A stretch of 64,000 bases of DNA. Origin: Microbulbifer hydrolyticus (GTDB lineage: Bacteria > Pseudomonadota > Gammaproteobacteria > Pseudomonadales > Cellvibrionaceae). Below are positions 15,098 to 23,702 of the stretch, one piece after another (positions within the stretch are counted from its first letter, which is position 1; each line of letters begins with the position of its first letter). Where the stretch lies: NCBI RefSeq assembly GCF_009931115.1, contig NZ_CP047491.1, forward strand, positions 2,989,501 to 3,053,500. Reading direction: 5' to 3'. The notes beneath the pieces are model-generated. The model was not told the DNA's origin, did no database searches, and saw nothing but the letters and a program-made list of their open reading frames with translations. The translations under genes were made by a program, and so were the position numbers.

Positions 15098-16810
15098 ATG
15101 AGCAGCACCCCACTGAGCGGTCTAGCCAAACGGCTGGTATCTGACAACGCCATCGATGAGGCTACGGCCCAGTCGGCCATCAAGGCGGCCAGACGTGAAG
15201 GCCAGACCTTTGCCCAGCACGTAGTGGAGGCCAAGCTGATCAAAAGCAGAGAACTGGCCAATATTGCATCATCGGCATTTGGCAGTCCTGTGTTTGACCT
15301 TTCTTGTTATAACTTTGACCTGCTTCCCAAGGATGTTGTCGCTGAAAATTTGATCAGCAAACATTTTGCCCTCCCCCTTTATAAACGCGGTAACCGACTG
15401 TTTGTGGCCGTCGCAGACCCCACCAATCTGGCCGGGCTGGATGAGATCAATTTCAATACCGGTCTTAACACTGACGCCGTACTGGTGGAGGCGGATAAGC
15501 TCGGCAAGGCCATTGAAAGCTATCTTTCCAACAGCGGTGATATCAGTGGTGGCTTAGAAGGCTTAGATGACGACGATCTGGATGGCCTAGATATAGATAG
15601 CGCTGAGGCCAGTCGCGACGATGACAACGAACCCGGGGGTGACGAAGCGCCGGTTGTTCGCTTTGTGAACAAAGTGTTGCTGGATGCTATTCGTACAGGT
15701 GCATCCGATATTCACTTCGAACCCTATGAAAAGCTGTATAGAGTCCGCTTGCGTACCGACGGTGTGCTACATGAAGTGGCACGCCCCCCGATCCAGCTGG
15801 CTACCCGCATCTCTGCCCGACTGAAAGTAATGTCGAAGATGGATATTTCAGAGCGTCGGGTACCCCAGGACGGTCGTATCAAGATGAAGCTGTCTAAGAC
15901 CAAGGCCATCGACTTCCGGGTAAATAGCCTGCCAACCCTGTGGGGCGAGAAAATCGTACTGCGGATACTAGACCCCTCCTCGGCCAAACTAGGCATTGAT
16001 GCTCTGGGTTATGAAGAAAACCAGAAGAAAATCTATATGGATGCTCTGGCCCAGCCGCAGGGCATGATTCTGGTAACCGGTCCCACCGGCTCGGGTAAAA
16101 CAGTATCTCTTTACACCGGCCTGAATATTCTCAATACCGCTGAGCGCAATATCTCTACAGCGGAAGACCCGGTAGAAATCAACCTGGAGGGGATCAATCA
16201 GGTAAACGTCTCCAATAAGGTGGGGCTCAACTTCGCAGAGGCGCTGCGCTCCTTTCTGCGCCAGGACCCCGACATCGTCATGGTTGGGGAGATCCGGGAC
16301 CTGGAAACGGCAGAAATCGCCATCAAGGCGGCACAGACAGGCCACCTTGTGCTCTCTACCCTGCACACCAACTCCGCCCCGGAAACCCTGACCCGCCTGA
16401 TGAATATGGGGGTACCCACGTTTAACATTGCCACTTCCGTGAGCGTGATTATTGCCCAGCGCCTTGCTCGCAGACTTTGTGGTGAATGTAAGAAGCCGGC
16501 CAAACTGCCGGATGAAGTACTTAAGGAAGAGGGTTTCGACACGGTCACTATTCCCAAAAGCGAATGGCAAATATTCCAGCCTGTTGGTTGCGAGCACTGC
16601 TCAAAGGGATACAAAGGGCGCGTGGGTGTGTATGAAGTGGTTCGCATCACTGATGGAATTTCACGCATTATAATGGAGGGTGGCAACTCTATTCAGATTG
16701 CCGATCAGGCCAGAAAGGAGGGTTTCGATAACCTGCGCACATCGGCTTTGCGCAAGGTGGTAATGGGGGTTACCAGCCTTGAAGAAGCCAATCGAGTGAC
16801 GAAGGACTGA
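15098..16810 (+). CDS. pilB: Type IV pilus extension ATPase PilB
   Basis: A 570-residue secretion ATPase that powers pilus extension at the cytoplasmic face of the inner membrane. Residues 1-150 form the MshEN-like N-terminal domain (FALPLYKRGNRLFVAVADPT). The ATPase core shows GPTGSGKTVSLY (Walker A, about residue 328), an aspartate box, VMVGEIRDLETAEIA (Walker B region), a His box (LVLSTLHTNSAPETL), and a zinc-type tetracysteine CGECKK...CEHCSKGY. An acidic run (GLDDDDLDGLD) links the two halves. The length is as expected for PilB. The ribosome binding site before the ATG is weak. It heads the pilB-pilC-pilD-coaE-yacG run. Confidence 0.97.
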   Translation: MSSTPLSGLAKRLVSDNAIDEATAQSAIKAARREGQTFAQHVVEAKLIKSRELANIASSAFGSPVFDLSCYNFDLLPKDVVAENLISKHFALPLYKRGNRLFVAVADPTNLAGLDEINFNTGLNTDAVLVEADKLGKAIESYLSNSGDISGGLEGLDDDDLDGLDIDSAEASRDDDNEPGGDEAPVVRFVNKVLLDAIRTGASDIHFEPYEKLYRVRLRTDGVLHEVARPPIQLATRISARLKVMSKMDISERRVPQDGRIKMKLSKTKAIDFRVNSLPTLWGEKIVLRILDPSSAKLGIDALGYEENQKKIYMDALAQPQGMILVTGPTGSGKTVSLYTGLNILNTAERNISTAEDPVEINLEGINQVNVSNKVGLNFAEALRSFLRQDPDIVMVGEIRDLETAEIAIKAAQTGHLVLSTLHTNSAPETLTRLMNMGVPTFNIATSVSVIIAQRLARRLCGECKKPAKLPDEVLKEEGFDTVTIPKSEWQIFQPVGCEHCSKGYKGRVGVYEVVRITDGISRIIMEGGNSIQIADQARKEGFDNLRTSALRKVVMGVTSLEEANRVTKD

Positions 16811-16899
16811 TATTAGAACCGCCATCCAAAACTAGAGTAAAACAGCTGAACTCCCCAAAAAGTTCAGAATGATAAAATTAACGAAAATTTAAATTTTTG

Positions 16900-16918
16900 C
16901 GGAGCCTTCGAGGCTCCG
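16900..16918 (+). repeat. Hairpin in the pilB-pilC gap
   Basis: Arms CGGAGCCT and AGGCTCCG with a 3-base loop, 26 bases before the pilC start. An AT-rich run lies upstream of it and no T-run follows on the plus strand. It may be a leader hairpin or an mRNA processing/stability site. Confidence 0.4.
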
Positions 16919-16944
16919 ATATCAAGACCAACGGGAATACCACC

Positions 16945-18162
16945 ATGGCCAAAGCTGCCGCTGCTGTTGCTTATATTTATAAGGGTGTCGATGCCAAAGG
17001 CAACAAGGTTAACGGGGAAATCACCGGAACCAATCCGGCGCTGATCAAAGCTCAGTTGCGCCGTCAGGGGATCATTGCCAACCGCGTACAAAAAAAACCC
17101 AAGCCGCTTTTCGGTGGCGGTAAGAAAATCAAACCTGGTGATATAGCGTTATTTACCCGACAGCTGGCGACCATGATGAGAGCTGGCGTGCCATTAGTAC
17201 AGAGCTTCGAGATCGTTGCGGATGGCTCTGATAATCAGAGCGTCAAAGAACTCATCCTTAAAATCAAAGAGGAAGTAGCATCTGGTACTGCATTTGCTGA
17301 CGCACTACGCAAGCATCCATTGTACTTTGATGACCTATTCTGCAATCTTGTAGCATCAGGTGAGCAGTCCGGTGCTCTTGAAACCATGCTTGACCGAATT
17401 GCGACCTACAAAGAAAAAACCGAATCTCTGAAGAAAAAAATCAAGAAAGCCATGACATACCCGGTCATGGTGATTATCGTAGCGGTCATTGTTACAGCCA
17501 TTCTTCTAATCAAAGTCGTCCCACAATTCGCGTCTACGTTTGCCGGCTTTGGCGCCGACCTCCCAGCATTTACTCTATTTGTACTTGGTATTTCCGAATG
17601 GATGCAAGAGTATTGGTTAATCGCTTTTGTATCACTGCTAGTTGGCGTAGGTGGAACTTTAGAGGTAAAAAAGCGTAACAAAGCTGTTTCGGAATTTTTT
17701 GACCGAATGATCCTGAAAATTCCTGTCCTCGGTCTTATTACCTATAACTCTATTGCAGCACGCTTCTCCCGGACACTTGCAACAACCTTCGCAGCCGGCG
17801 TCCCTCTCATTGATGCCCTGAAGTCGGTCGCCGGTGCAACCGGGAATGTAGTGTACGAACAAGCCACTTTGAAGATAAGAGACTCTGTGGCCACTGGCAT
17901 TCCATTAAATGCAGCCATGAACCAATCTGGCTTGTACCCTAATATGTTGGTCCAGATGGCTGCCATCGGCGAAGAGTCAGGTGCACTGGATGAGATGTTA
18001 GGCAAAGCTGCAGATTTCTACGAAGAAGCCGTAGATAACCTGGTCGACAATTTAACCACCATGCTTGAACCGATGATTATGGCCATTCTAGGTGTTTTAG
18101 TTGGTGGCTTACTGGTTGCAATGTACTTACCGATCTTTAACCTTGGCAATGTAATCACTTAA
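16945..18162 (+). CDS. pilC: Type IV pilus inner-membrane platform protein PilC
   Basis: A 405-residue inner-membrane protein with two T2SSF/GspF repeats. DIALFTRQLATMMRAGVPLVQSF begins the first cytoplasmic repeat and RFSRTLATTFAAGVPLIDAL the second, each followed by a helical bundle. Hydrophobic helices lie near residues 170-195 (YPVMVIIVAVIVTAILLIKV), 215-240 and at the C-terminus (MAILGVLVGGLLVAMYLPIF). PilC links PilB/PilT motor activity to pilin assembly. The ATG at 16945 is preceded by GGGAATACCACC and starts at the usual family position; the upstream open frame contains the hairpin and is not used. It follows pilB by 134 bases and precedes pilD by 11. Confidence 0.97.
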   Translation: MAKAAAAVAYIYKGVDAKGNKVNGEITGTNPALIKAQLRRQGIIANRVQKKPKPLFGGGKKIKPGDIALFTRQLATMMRAGVPLVQSFEIVADGSDNQSVKELILKIKEEVASGTAFADALRKHPLYFDDLFCNLVASGEQSGALETMLDRIATYKEKTESLKKKIKKAMTYPVMVIIVAVIVTAILLIKVVPQFASTFAGFGADLPAFTLFVLGISEWMQEYWLIAFVSLLVGVGGTLEVKKRNKAVSEFFDRMILKIPVLGLITYNSIAARFSRTLATTFAAGVPLIDALKSVAGATGNVVYEQATLKIRDSVATGIPLNAAMNQSGLYPNMLVQMAAIGEESGALDEMLGKAADFYEEAVDNLVDNLTTMLEPMIMAILGVLVGGLLVAMYLPIFNLGNVIT

Positions 18163-18173
18163 GTCACTGAAAA

Positions 18174-19058
18174 ATGACCGATCTTCTTCATACCCACCCA
18201 GCGCTGCTAATAAGCAGCGCTTTTATTTTAGGCCTGCTCATCGGCAGCTTCCTAAATGTCGTCATCCACCGCCTGCCCATCATGATGGAGCGCGAATACC
18301 AGCGGGACTTTTACAGCTATTTCGAGAAAACTCCCTCCGCCGAAGACCAGAAAGAACTGGCGCAGACCTACAACCTGGTACTGCCCCACTCCCACTGTCC
18401 CAAGTGCGAGACGGTCATCAAGCCCTGGCAGAATATCCCGGTCATCAGCTACCTGCTGCTGCGGGGTAAATGCGGCCACTGCGACGCGCCCATCTCCAAA
18501 CGCTATCCGCTGGTGGAGCTGGCTACCGGTATTCTTACCGCCATTGTGGTCTGGCAGCTGGGCTTTACCTGGCAGGCACTGGCCGGGGTATTTTTTACCT
18601 GGGCATTGATCGCGCTGACCGGGATCGATTTCGACAAGCAGCTGCTGCCAGACAATATCACCCTGCCCCTGCTGTGGGCGGGTCTGTTGATCAATATCTG
18701 GGGTGTGTTTGCACCTCTGCAGGACGCGGTGATCGGGGCCATCGCCGGGTACCTGGCGCTGTGGAGTGTTTTTCATATCTTCAAGCTGGTTACCGGTAAG
18801 GAAGGTATGGGCGCGGGGGATTTCAAGATACTTGCGGCTATTGGTGCCTGGTTTGGCTGGCAGGTGTTGCCGATGGTGATCCTGCTCTCCGCCGCCGTGG
18901 GCGCACTGGTGGGTATCCTTTGGACACTGGTTTCCGGGCGGGACAAGAACCTGCCCATCGCCTTCGGCCCCTACCTCGCCGGTGCGGCCTGGATTGCCAT
19001 GCTGTGGGGTGAGCAGATTATGGGGTGGTACTTCCGTATTTCCGGGCTGAGTAGCTGA
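18174..19058 (+). CDS. pilD: Prepilin peptidase / N-methyltransferase PilD
   Basis: A 294-residue inner-membrane aspartic protease of family A24 that cleaves the PilA leader and methylates the new N-terminal Phe. The zinc-binding cytoplasmic loop has two CxxC motifs (HCPKCETVIKPW and KCGHCDAP). The catalytic aspartates are in GIDFDKQLLPD and EGMGAGDFKILAAIGAW (the GxGD motif). About eight membrane helices can be seen. The start ATG at 18174 follows the pilC stop by 11 bases with no strong ribosome binding site, which suggests coupling. It precedes coaE by 3 bases. Confidence 0.97.
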   Translation: MTDLLHTHPALLISSAFILGLLIGSFLNVVIHRLPIMMEREYQRDFYSYFEKTPSAEDQKELAQTYNLVLPHSHCPKCETVIKPWQNIPVISYLLLRGKCGHCDAPISKRYPLVELATGILTAIVVWQLGFTWQALAGVFFTWALIALTGIDFDKQLLPDNITLPLLWAGLLINIWGVFAPLQDAVIGAIAGYLALWSVFHIFKLVTGKEGMGAGDFKILAAIGAWFGWQVLPMVILLSAAVGALVGILWTLVSGRDKNLPIAFGPYLAGAAWIAMLWGEQIMGWYFRISGLSS

Positions 19059-19061
19059 CGC

Positions 19062-19673
19062 ATGTTCACAGTGGGCCTGACCGGCGGTATCGGCAGTGGC
19101 AAGTCCGCTGCGGCAGCGCGCTTCCGCCACCACGGGGTGAACGTGGTGGATGCGGACTGGGCGGCACGGGTGGTGGTTGAGCCCGGCCGGCCGGCCCTGG
19201 TGGAAATTGCGCGGCATTTTGGTGAGGCCGTGATCCTCGCCGACGGTAGCCTGGATCGCGCGGCGCTGCGTCAGCGGGTGTTCGACGATCCCGCGGAGCG
19301 TCGCTGGCTGGAGCAGCTGACACACCCCTTGATCCGTGAAGAGATCATATCGTCACTGGCAGTCAGCCAAACGACCCACTCTGCACCCTATGCCATCCTG
19401 GAATCCCCATTGCTGATAGAGACCAGTCAGTCTGAGCTGGTACAGCGGGTATGTGTGGTGGATATTCCGGAGGCACTTCAACTGCAACGCGCCAGCGCGC
19501 GTGATGCCAACTCGGTTGAGCAGATTCGCAAGATTATGGCGGCGCAGCTCCCGCGCGATGAGCGGTGTGCAAAGGCGGACGATATTCTGGATAATAGTGG
19601 CTCACTGGAATCCCTTAATGCGCAGGTGGATGCCTTGCACCGCAAGTACATTCAACTCGCTGCGCAAGCCTGA
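19062..19673 (+). CDS. coaE: Dephospho-CoA kinase
   Basis: A 203-residue P-loop kinase that phosphorylates the 3'-hydroxyl of dephospho-CoA, the last step of coenzyme A synthesis. [18 protein letters not shown] is the Walker A at the very N-terminus; [16 protein letters not shown] carries the substrate-binding Asp, and [20 protein letters not shown] and the [16 protein letters not shown] lid follow as in the family. It starts 3 bases after pilD and is part of the conserved pilD-coaE-yacG arrangement found in many gammaproteobacteria. Regulation seems to be that of the upstream pilus genes unless an internal promoter exists. Confidence 0.97.
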   Translation: MFTVGLTGGIGSGKSAAAARFRHHGVNVVDADWAARVVVEPGRPALVEIARHFGEAVILADGSLDRAALRQRVFDDPAERRWLEQLTHPLIREEIISSLAVSQTTHSAPYAILESPLLIETSQSELVQRVCVVDIPEALQLQRASARDANSVEQIRKIMAAQLPRDERCAKADDILDNSGSLESLNAQVDALHRKYIQLAAQA

Positions 19674-19687
19674 AAGTTGTAAATACC

Positions 19688-19909
19688 ATGTCTGACCACC
19701 CTACCTCCGATACCCCGACCGTGGCCTGCCCGACCTGCAAAAAGCCGATGGCATGGAGCTCAAACAACCCATACCGGCCGTTCTGCTGTGAGCGCTGCAA
19801 GCTGATTGATCTGGGGGAGTGGGCCAGTGAGGGGCACAAGATTCCGGGGCAGCCGGTATTTGACGATGTTATGAGCGAGGACTTGGACCCCACCCAGACC
19901 CGGCACTGA
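19688..19909 (+). CDS. yacG: DNA gyrase inhibitor YacG
   Basis: A 73-residue zinc protein. Four cysteines in VACPTCKKPM and FCCERCKLIDLGEWASEG form the YacG zinc site, and the LIDLGEW segment is diagnostic. E. coli YacG binds GyrB and blocks DNA binding by gyrase. It follows coaE by 14 bases with the same polarity and is convergent with the 355-residue gene that ends 61 bases downstream. The C-terminal tail is acidic, as in other members. Confidence 0.95.
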   Translation: MSDHPTSDTPTVACPTCKKPMAWSSNNPYRPFCCERCKLIDLGEWASEGHKIPGQPVFDDVMSEDLDPTQTRH

Positions 19910-19970
19910 GCCGTCCCTCCCTTTCCCTGAACCTTCGCCGGTGGGCGCTCGGCATTCCCCCCTATGCCTG

Positions 19971-21038
19971 TTAGCGGTGGTCGGCAATCACTGCCGGCTC
20001 AGGCCTGCCGCCGGGGTTTTCTTCGTCCTGCACAAAAGCCGGACCAATCGCCAGGCAGCCGGGCAGTGGGCGGGGCTGAATGCGCTGGTCGATAAATGCG
20101 GCCACGTCCTCTTTGGGCGCGCGGTGGTCTCCGCCTTGTTGGGGCTGACTCTTATCGGTGTACCCTTTGCCGCTCCACATATACAGGGTGTGCTTGGCCT
20201 CGGTTACCATCTGGTCCGTAATGTTTGGCAGTGGATAATCGATATTCGCGCTACCGCGGCTTTGCTGCGCTGTTTTGGCTTCGTTCGACAATTCGATGGA
20301 TATGGTGTCCATTATGGACTCCAACAACTGGCGGTAATTACTCGTGGGGCTCCGCTCAGCCTGTCGATAGGGGTTGCCCGCATTGCGCAACCATTGAGTG
20401 ACCATGAAGTGCCCCATGACACAATACTGGTGGTCGATTGGGGTCAACCAGAAAAAGTCCTGTGCACCAGTCCACAATGGTTGGGTTTCAAAATACAACC
20501 ATTCAGTTCCATTCCTTTCTAACCACTGGCTGTTTATAGGTGATAGATAATTTGGCCACTGATATTGGGTCAGGTCAAATGGGTCCCTATTCTCAGCGTG
20601 CCCCTTGTGATAGCACCCAATATCTGTGGTTTCGTGCAGGCGACGTACCAGGTCGACCATAGCCGATCGGGCAAATAAGCTCTGGTTTACCGGAAGATCG
20701 CTCACCTTCAGCACGCTGAGGCGCAGCACCAGGTCTCCTACGGTCGCAGTATCGAGAATGGGCCTTCCGGAGAAATTCCAGCCACTTAGCCAGAGTGGCA
20801 CATCCAAGACTCCGTTTTCGCAGCCATCCTTTTCAAAAGGCTTAAAGATACTCGCATCGCAAAGGTCGAAGGTATTCGGTTGCTCCTCCAAACCGCTGCG
20901 CCCTCGTAAGGGAAGCCGTAACATCGGCGCGGACAGTCGAATTTGGGTACCGGAAATATCCTTCTCCACGTGCTGCAGGTTGCGCCACGCTGGGCCTTTT
21001 GGATTTTTCTCATTGCCGAAAAACATGGCGGTACCCAC
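19971..21038 (-). CDS. Unrecognised soluble protein, second gene of a pair
   Basis: A 355-residue protein with no signal peptide or membrane helix. It starts MFFGNEKNPKGPAWRNLQ after a few residues and is rich in Trp, Pro and polar residues (LWLSGWNFSGRP, TEWLYFETQPLWTGAQDFFW). I do not recognise the family. The C-terminal 60 residues are Pro/Gly/Gln-rich and probably disordered. The GTG at 21038 immediately follows the stop codon of the 424-residue gene (TAAGTG); an ATG at 21026 is the alternative start. Such tight coupling behind a protein with a hydrophobic C-terminal segment suggests a cognate partner, either an immunity protein or a loading chaperone. That is inference. Confidence 0.68.
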   Translation of the reverse strand: MGTAMFFGNEKNPKGPAWRNLQHVEKDISGTQIRLSAPMLRLPLRGRSGLEEQPNTFDLCDASIFKPFEKDGCENGVLDVPLWLSGWNFSGRPILDTATVGDLVLRLSVLKVSDLPVNQSLFARSAMVDLVRRLHETTDIGCYHKGHAENRDPFDLTQYQWPNYLSPINSQWLERNGTEWLYFETQPLWTGAQDFFWLTPIDHQYCVMGHFMVTQWLRNAGNPYRQAERSPTSNYRQLLESIMDTISIELSNEAKTAQQSRGSANIDYPLPNITDQMVTEAKHTLYMWSGKGYTDKSQPQQGGDHRAPKEDVAAFIDQRIQPRPLPGCLAIGPAFVQDEENPGGRPEPAVIADHR

Positions 21039-22313
21039 TTAGCTGCGTTTACGAAAGCGATTCAGCCAAACACCGAACTGATGACCAGGGTTTTTATAGT
21101 AACTCTCTCTGGCGCCCGGTAGAGAAGCGATAAGGATACTAGCCCCCAAAATCGCCAGGCTTCCGGGAATGCCTGCAGTGGAGATCATCGCGGTTGCAGC
21201 GCCAGTGATAAAAAGTCCTTTGGTCCCGGTCTGCCACAAAAGGTCTCCACCTTTACCCAGTAACTCGTCTTTCTCAGTACGATGGCGCAGCTCATCAGCC
21301 AAACAAAGCAGTGGAGCGACGCCAAAATGCAAACCTCCAATTACCTGTGCCGGCCCCGGTGCAGTGTTGTGCCAGGTGTTGTCTTTGGTATCCATATTGA
21401 TGGACTGGCGCACTCGATCAGCAACTACATGACTGGCGGATGCATCGCTGAGAAAAATTTTCTGGCGCTCCTCCAGGTTGACCTTTTTACGCTCCAGCTG
21501 CTGCATGGCTTCTGTTAAAACCCAGGCTCCGTGCTTGTGCGCTGTCCATTCCACATACAACTGCTTCTTGTGGGCTTCATACATGTGCTGAGCCAAGACC
21601 CGAGAGGCCTGCCGTTGCTCGTCTGTGCCATTAAGACCCAAGCTTTTTATCGGGACCCACTCACTGACCAAAGCACTTGACCCGGAAGGTACATAGAGAA
21701 GTTGAAACCCTGTATTTTCAAGGTTCGCTCTCTTCCCGTCTTCACCGCGAGCCATGTGTTCTCCCAGAGTCGCAGCCGCATGAAGAAGGTCACTGCTGTG
21801 ACCATTTACCCCAACTTTTAACGGACTCGCTTTTTTCCCTGCCATTTTTGGCGTTGGCGCCAATTGCGGCATAGGATCCGCGCCGTCCTGCATCCACTGG
21901 TCGCCGGAACGATGTTTGACTCGCCACAGCGCAGGTCGCCGCTCCTCACGGGCATCTTTCGCTGCCAGCCGAATATCCACAATCTCCACATCCGTCTGGC
22001 AGTCCCCATAGTAACTGTTCAGCTCATACTCAATCTCAAATCCCCCGGCCACCAGTAAGCGGCGGGTGGGTTGATTGGGTTTGAGCATGCTGTTGACGGG
22101 GCTGGCAGGGCCGCGCAGGCTTTCTACCGCTTTGATGAGGGTTTGTGCGTGATAGCCTTCGCTACTTTGTCGGGAACTCAGCTGACGAAAGTTGTCCAGC
22201 AGCTGTTGGTGGCTGCCATTAGCAAAGATGGCACGCCCGGAGCTGCGGCTGCCCCAGGCCTGCAGGGCATTGGATGGCTGATTGGGAGAATGAACGGCTG
22301 GCGGCAGTCCCAT
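21039..22313 (-). CDS. Unrecognised protein with C-terminal hydrophobic segment, candidate effector
   Basis: A 424-residue protein of no family I recognise. The first 65 residues are polar and Gln/Ser-rich with no signal peptide. Residues 85-125 look like a beta-rich domain (GGFEIEYELNSYYGDCQTDV). Residues 210-330 are helical and charged. Residues about 364-400 are hydrophobic and small-residue-rich (GLFITGAATAMISTAGIPGS), enough for one or two membrane helices, and the protein ends in a basic tail. Long cytoplasmic-type proteins with a late hydrophobic segment and an adjacent coupled gene are often contact-dependent toxins, but no VgrG, PAAR or Rhs feature is visible. The ATG at 22313 follows AGAAGGAATTTGCC, a good ribosome binding site. 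Confidence 0.68.
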   Translation of the reverse strand: MGLPPAVHSPNQPSNALQAWGSRSSGRAIFANGSHQQLLDNFRQLSSRQSSEGYHAQTLIKAVESLRGPASPVNSMLKPNQPTRRLLVAGGFEIEYELNSYYGDCQTDVEIVDIRLAAKDAREERRPALWRVKHRSGDQWMQDGADPMPQLAPTPKMAGKKASPLKVGVNGHSSDLLHAAATLGEHMARGEDGKRANLENTGFQLLYVPSGSSALVSEWVPIKSLGLNGTDEQRQASRVLAQHMYEAHKKQLYVEWTAHKHGAWVLTEAMQQLERKKVNLEERQKIFLSDASASHVVADRVRQSINMDTKDNTWHNTAPGPAQVIGGLHFGVAPLLCLADELRHRTEKDELLGKGGDLLWQTGTKGLFITGAATAMISTAGIPGSLAILGASILIASLPGARESYYKNPGHQFGVWLNRFRKRS

Positions 22314-22440
22314 GGCAAATTCCTTCTGCGAACGGGTTTTCCTCAGAGTTTATGTCGGTAAAACCGATAGCTGCAGAAGGTTATCAAAGGCCGGGAGATA
22401 CCGGCAAAAATAGTTGGGGTACGGAAGTCCAAGGTAGAAG

Positions 22441-22938
22441 TTAGTCTGCCCACCACAAGCGCGCCTTCAACCCCCATTCCGACGTCATTCCCGACGTTAC
22501 CGCGCTGACATTACCTTCCGTGTCCACGATGGCAATCGAGGGGGTTACCTGTAGTCCCCAGCCGGCGCTGAGTGCACCCGCTGGGTCGTTGATGGTGCGG
22601 AACTTCAGATTGTGTTTTTGCTGGTAAGTGGCCACTTCTTCCGGAGTGCCCGATTGCAGGGCAATCGAGATGACCTGGTGATCACCTGACAGGTTCGAGA
22701 CTGCCGGCGAAACCACGCGGCAGTATCCGCACCAGGTAGCCCAGAAGTAAATCAGTACCGGACCTTTTTCCGTCATCTTCTGCAAGCTGACAGGCAGGCC
22801 GTTGATGTCCGGGGCGACAAGCTCCGGGGCCTGGCCTTTGGGCATATTGCGGCTGTGGTACCAGGACACGGCAGTGACAACGATTGCTGCGAGTACCGCA
22901 AACTTCGCCACTGACCACAGCGCGCCACCGATCTTCAT
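22441..22938 (-). CDS. Membrane-anchored thioredoxin-like protein (TlpA/ScsD type)
   Basis: A 165-residue protein with one N-terminal membrane helix (residues about 8-26) and a periplasmic thioredoxin fold. LIYFWATWCGYCRVVSPAV contains the active-site WCxxC (CGYC), and VTPSIAIVDTEG the cis-proline loop. Proteins of this layout reduce or isomerise disulfides in the cell envelope, in the manner of DsbE/TlpA/ScsD. Its ATG overlaps the trmO stop by 4 bases (ATGA), so the two are translated together, though I know of no functional link. It is followed by a 127-base gap and then the unrecognised pair. Confidence 0.9.
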   Translation of the reverse strand: MKIGGALWSVAKFAVLAAIVVTAVSWYHSRNMPKGQAPELVAPDINGLPVSLQKMTEKGPVLIYFWATWCGYCRVVSPAVSNLSGDHQVISIALQSGTPEEVATYQQKHNLKFRTINDPAGALSAGWGLQVTPSIAIVDTEGNVSAVTSGMTSEWGLKARLWWAD

Positions 22939-23690
22939 TTCCCCGCTCCCTCTGTTCCCTTTATCGTCGGCCCTTCAGCCAATGGGGCCAGGCGCACTAC
23001 CTGAATCTCGTCACCGGCATAGCGCCACTGCAAATTGAACCCGCACAGCTCCATACCGTAAATCCGCTGCGGATCCGGTTGCTGATAAGCGGGCTTGGGG
23101 TCCTGTGCAAGCACCTGCCTGATCAGGGCAGCAAGGTCTGTTCCCCAGTCATCGCGATAGCCCTGTGCGACCTGCACAATCTCATCCGGCAGATGCACGC
23201 TCGCCCCTTCCGGTGCAGACTCCGCCAGTTCACTGGTGGCACTGGCAATACTGTCGGCGTAGGGAATATAGGGTTTTATATCCAGGATGGGTGTGCCATC
23301 CAGGAGGTCGGCGCCAGCGACGATCAGTTCTACCTTCGGCTGGATGCGCACTTCGACCAGGCGCACCACGGAGAGACCGATGTTGTTGGGACGAAACGGC
23401 GAGCGGGTGGCGAATACGCCGAGCTTTTTATTACCGCCAAGGCGCGGCGGGCGCACCTTGGGTGACCACTGGCCGGCGACCTGATGAAACTGCCAGGTAA
23501 GCCAGAGGTGGCTGTGCTGCTCGAGACCGGCGACCGCATCCGGATCGTTGAACGGCGGCAGCAGCTCAAGGGACGCGCGGCTGGCATCCGCCAGCAGGGG
23601 CTGGCGCGGGATACCGAATTTTTCAGTGAAGCAGGAGTGCGTGGTGGCAATGGGGACTATGTTCAAACCCGTGTTTAACTGCGCGTTCAA
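22935..23690 (-). CDS. trmO: tRNA threonylcarbamoyladenosine methyltransferase TrmO
   Basis: A 251-residue TsaA/YaeB family protein that adds a methyl group to N6 of t6A37 in tRNAs, using S-adenosylmethionine. The start region NIVPIATTHSCFTEKFGIPRQ, then LLPPFNDPDAVAGLEQHSHLW, RPPRLGGNKKLGVFATRSPFRPN and IGLSVVRLVEV are the characteristic blocks of the beta-barrel domain. The C-terminal domain has IYGMELCGFNLQWRY. The start is a TTG at 23690 preceded by GGGTGGCA; it lies 12 bases after the gabD stop, so the gene is probably co-transcribed with gabD. Its end overlaps the next gene by 4 bases. Confidence 0.93.
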   Translation of the reverse strand: MNAQLNTGLNIVPIATTHSCFTEKFGIPRQPLLADASRASLELLPPFNDPDAVAGLEQHSHLWLTWQFHQVAGQWSPKVRPPRLGGNKKLGVFATRSPFRPNNIGLSVVRLVEVRIQPKVELIVAGADLLDGTPILDIKPYIPYADSIASATSELAESAPEGASVHLPDEIVQVAQGYRDDWGTDLAALIRQVLAQDPKPAYQQPDPQRIYGMELCGFNLQWRYAGDEIQVVRLAPLAEGPTIKGTEGAGK

Positions 23691-23702
23691 ATGCCACCCA
23701 TA

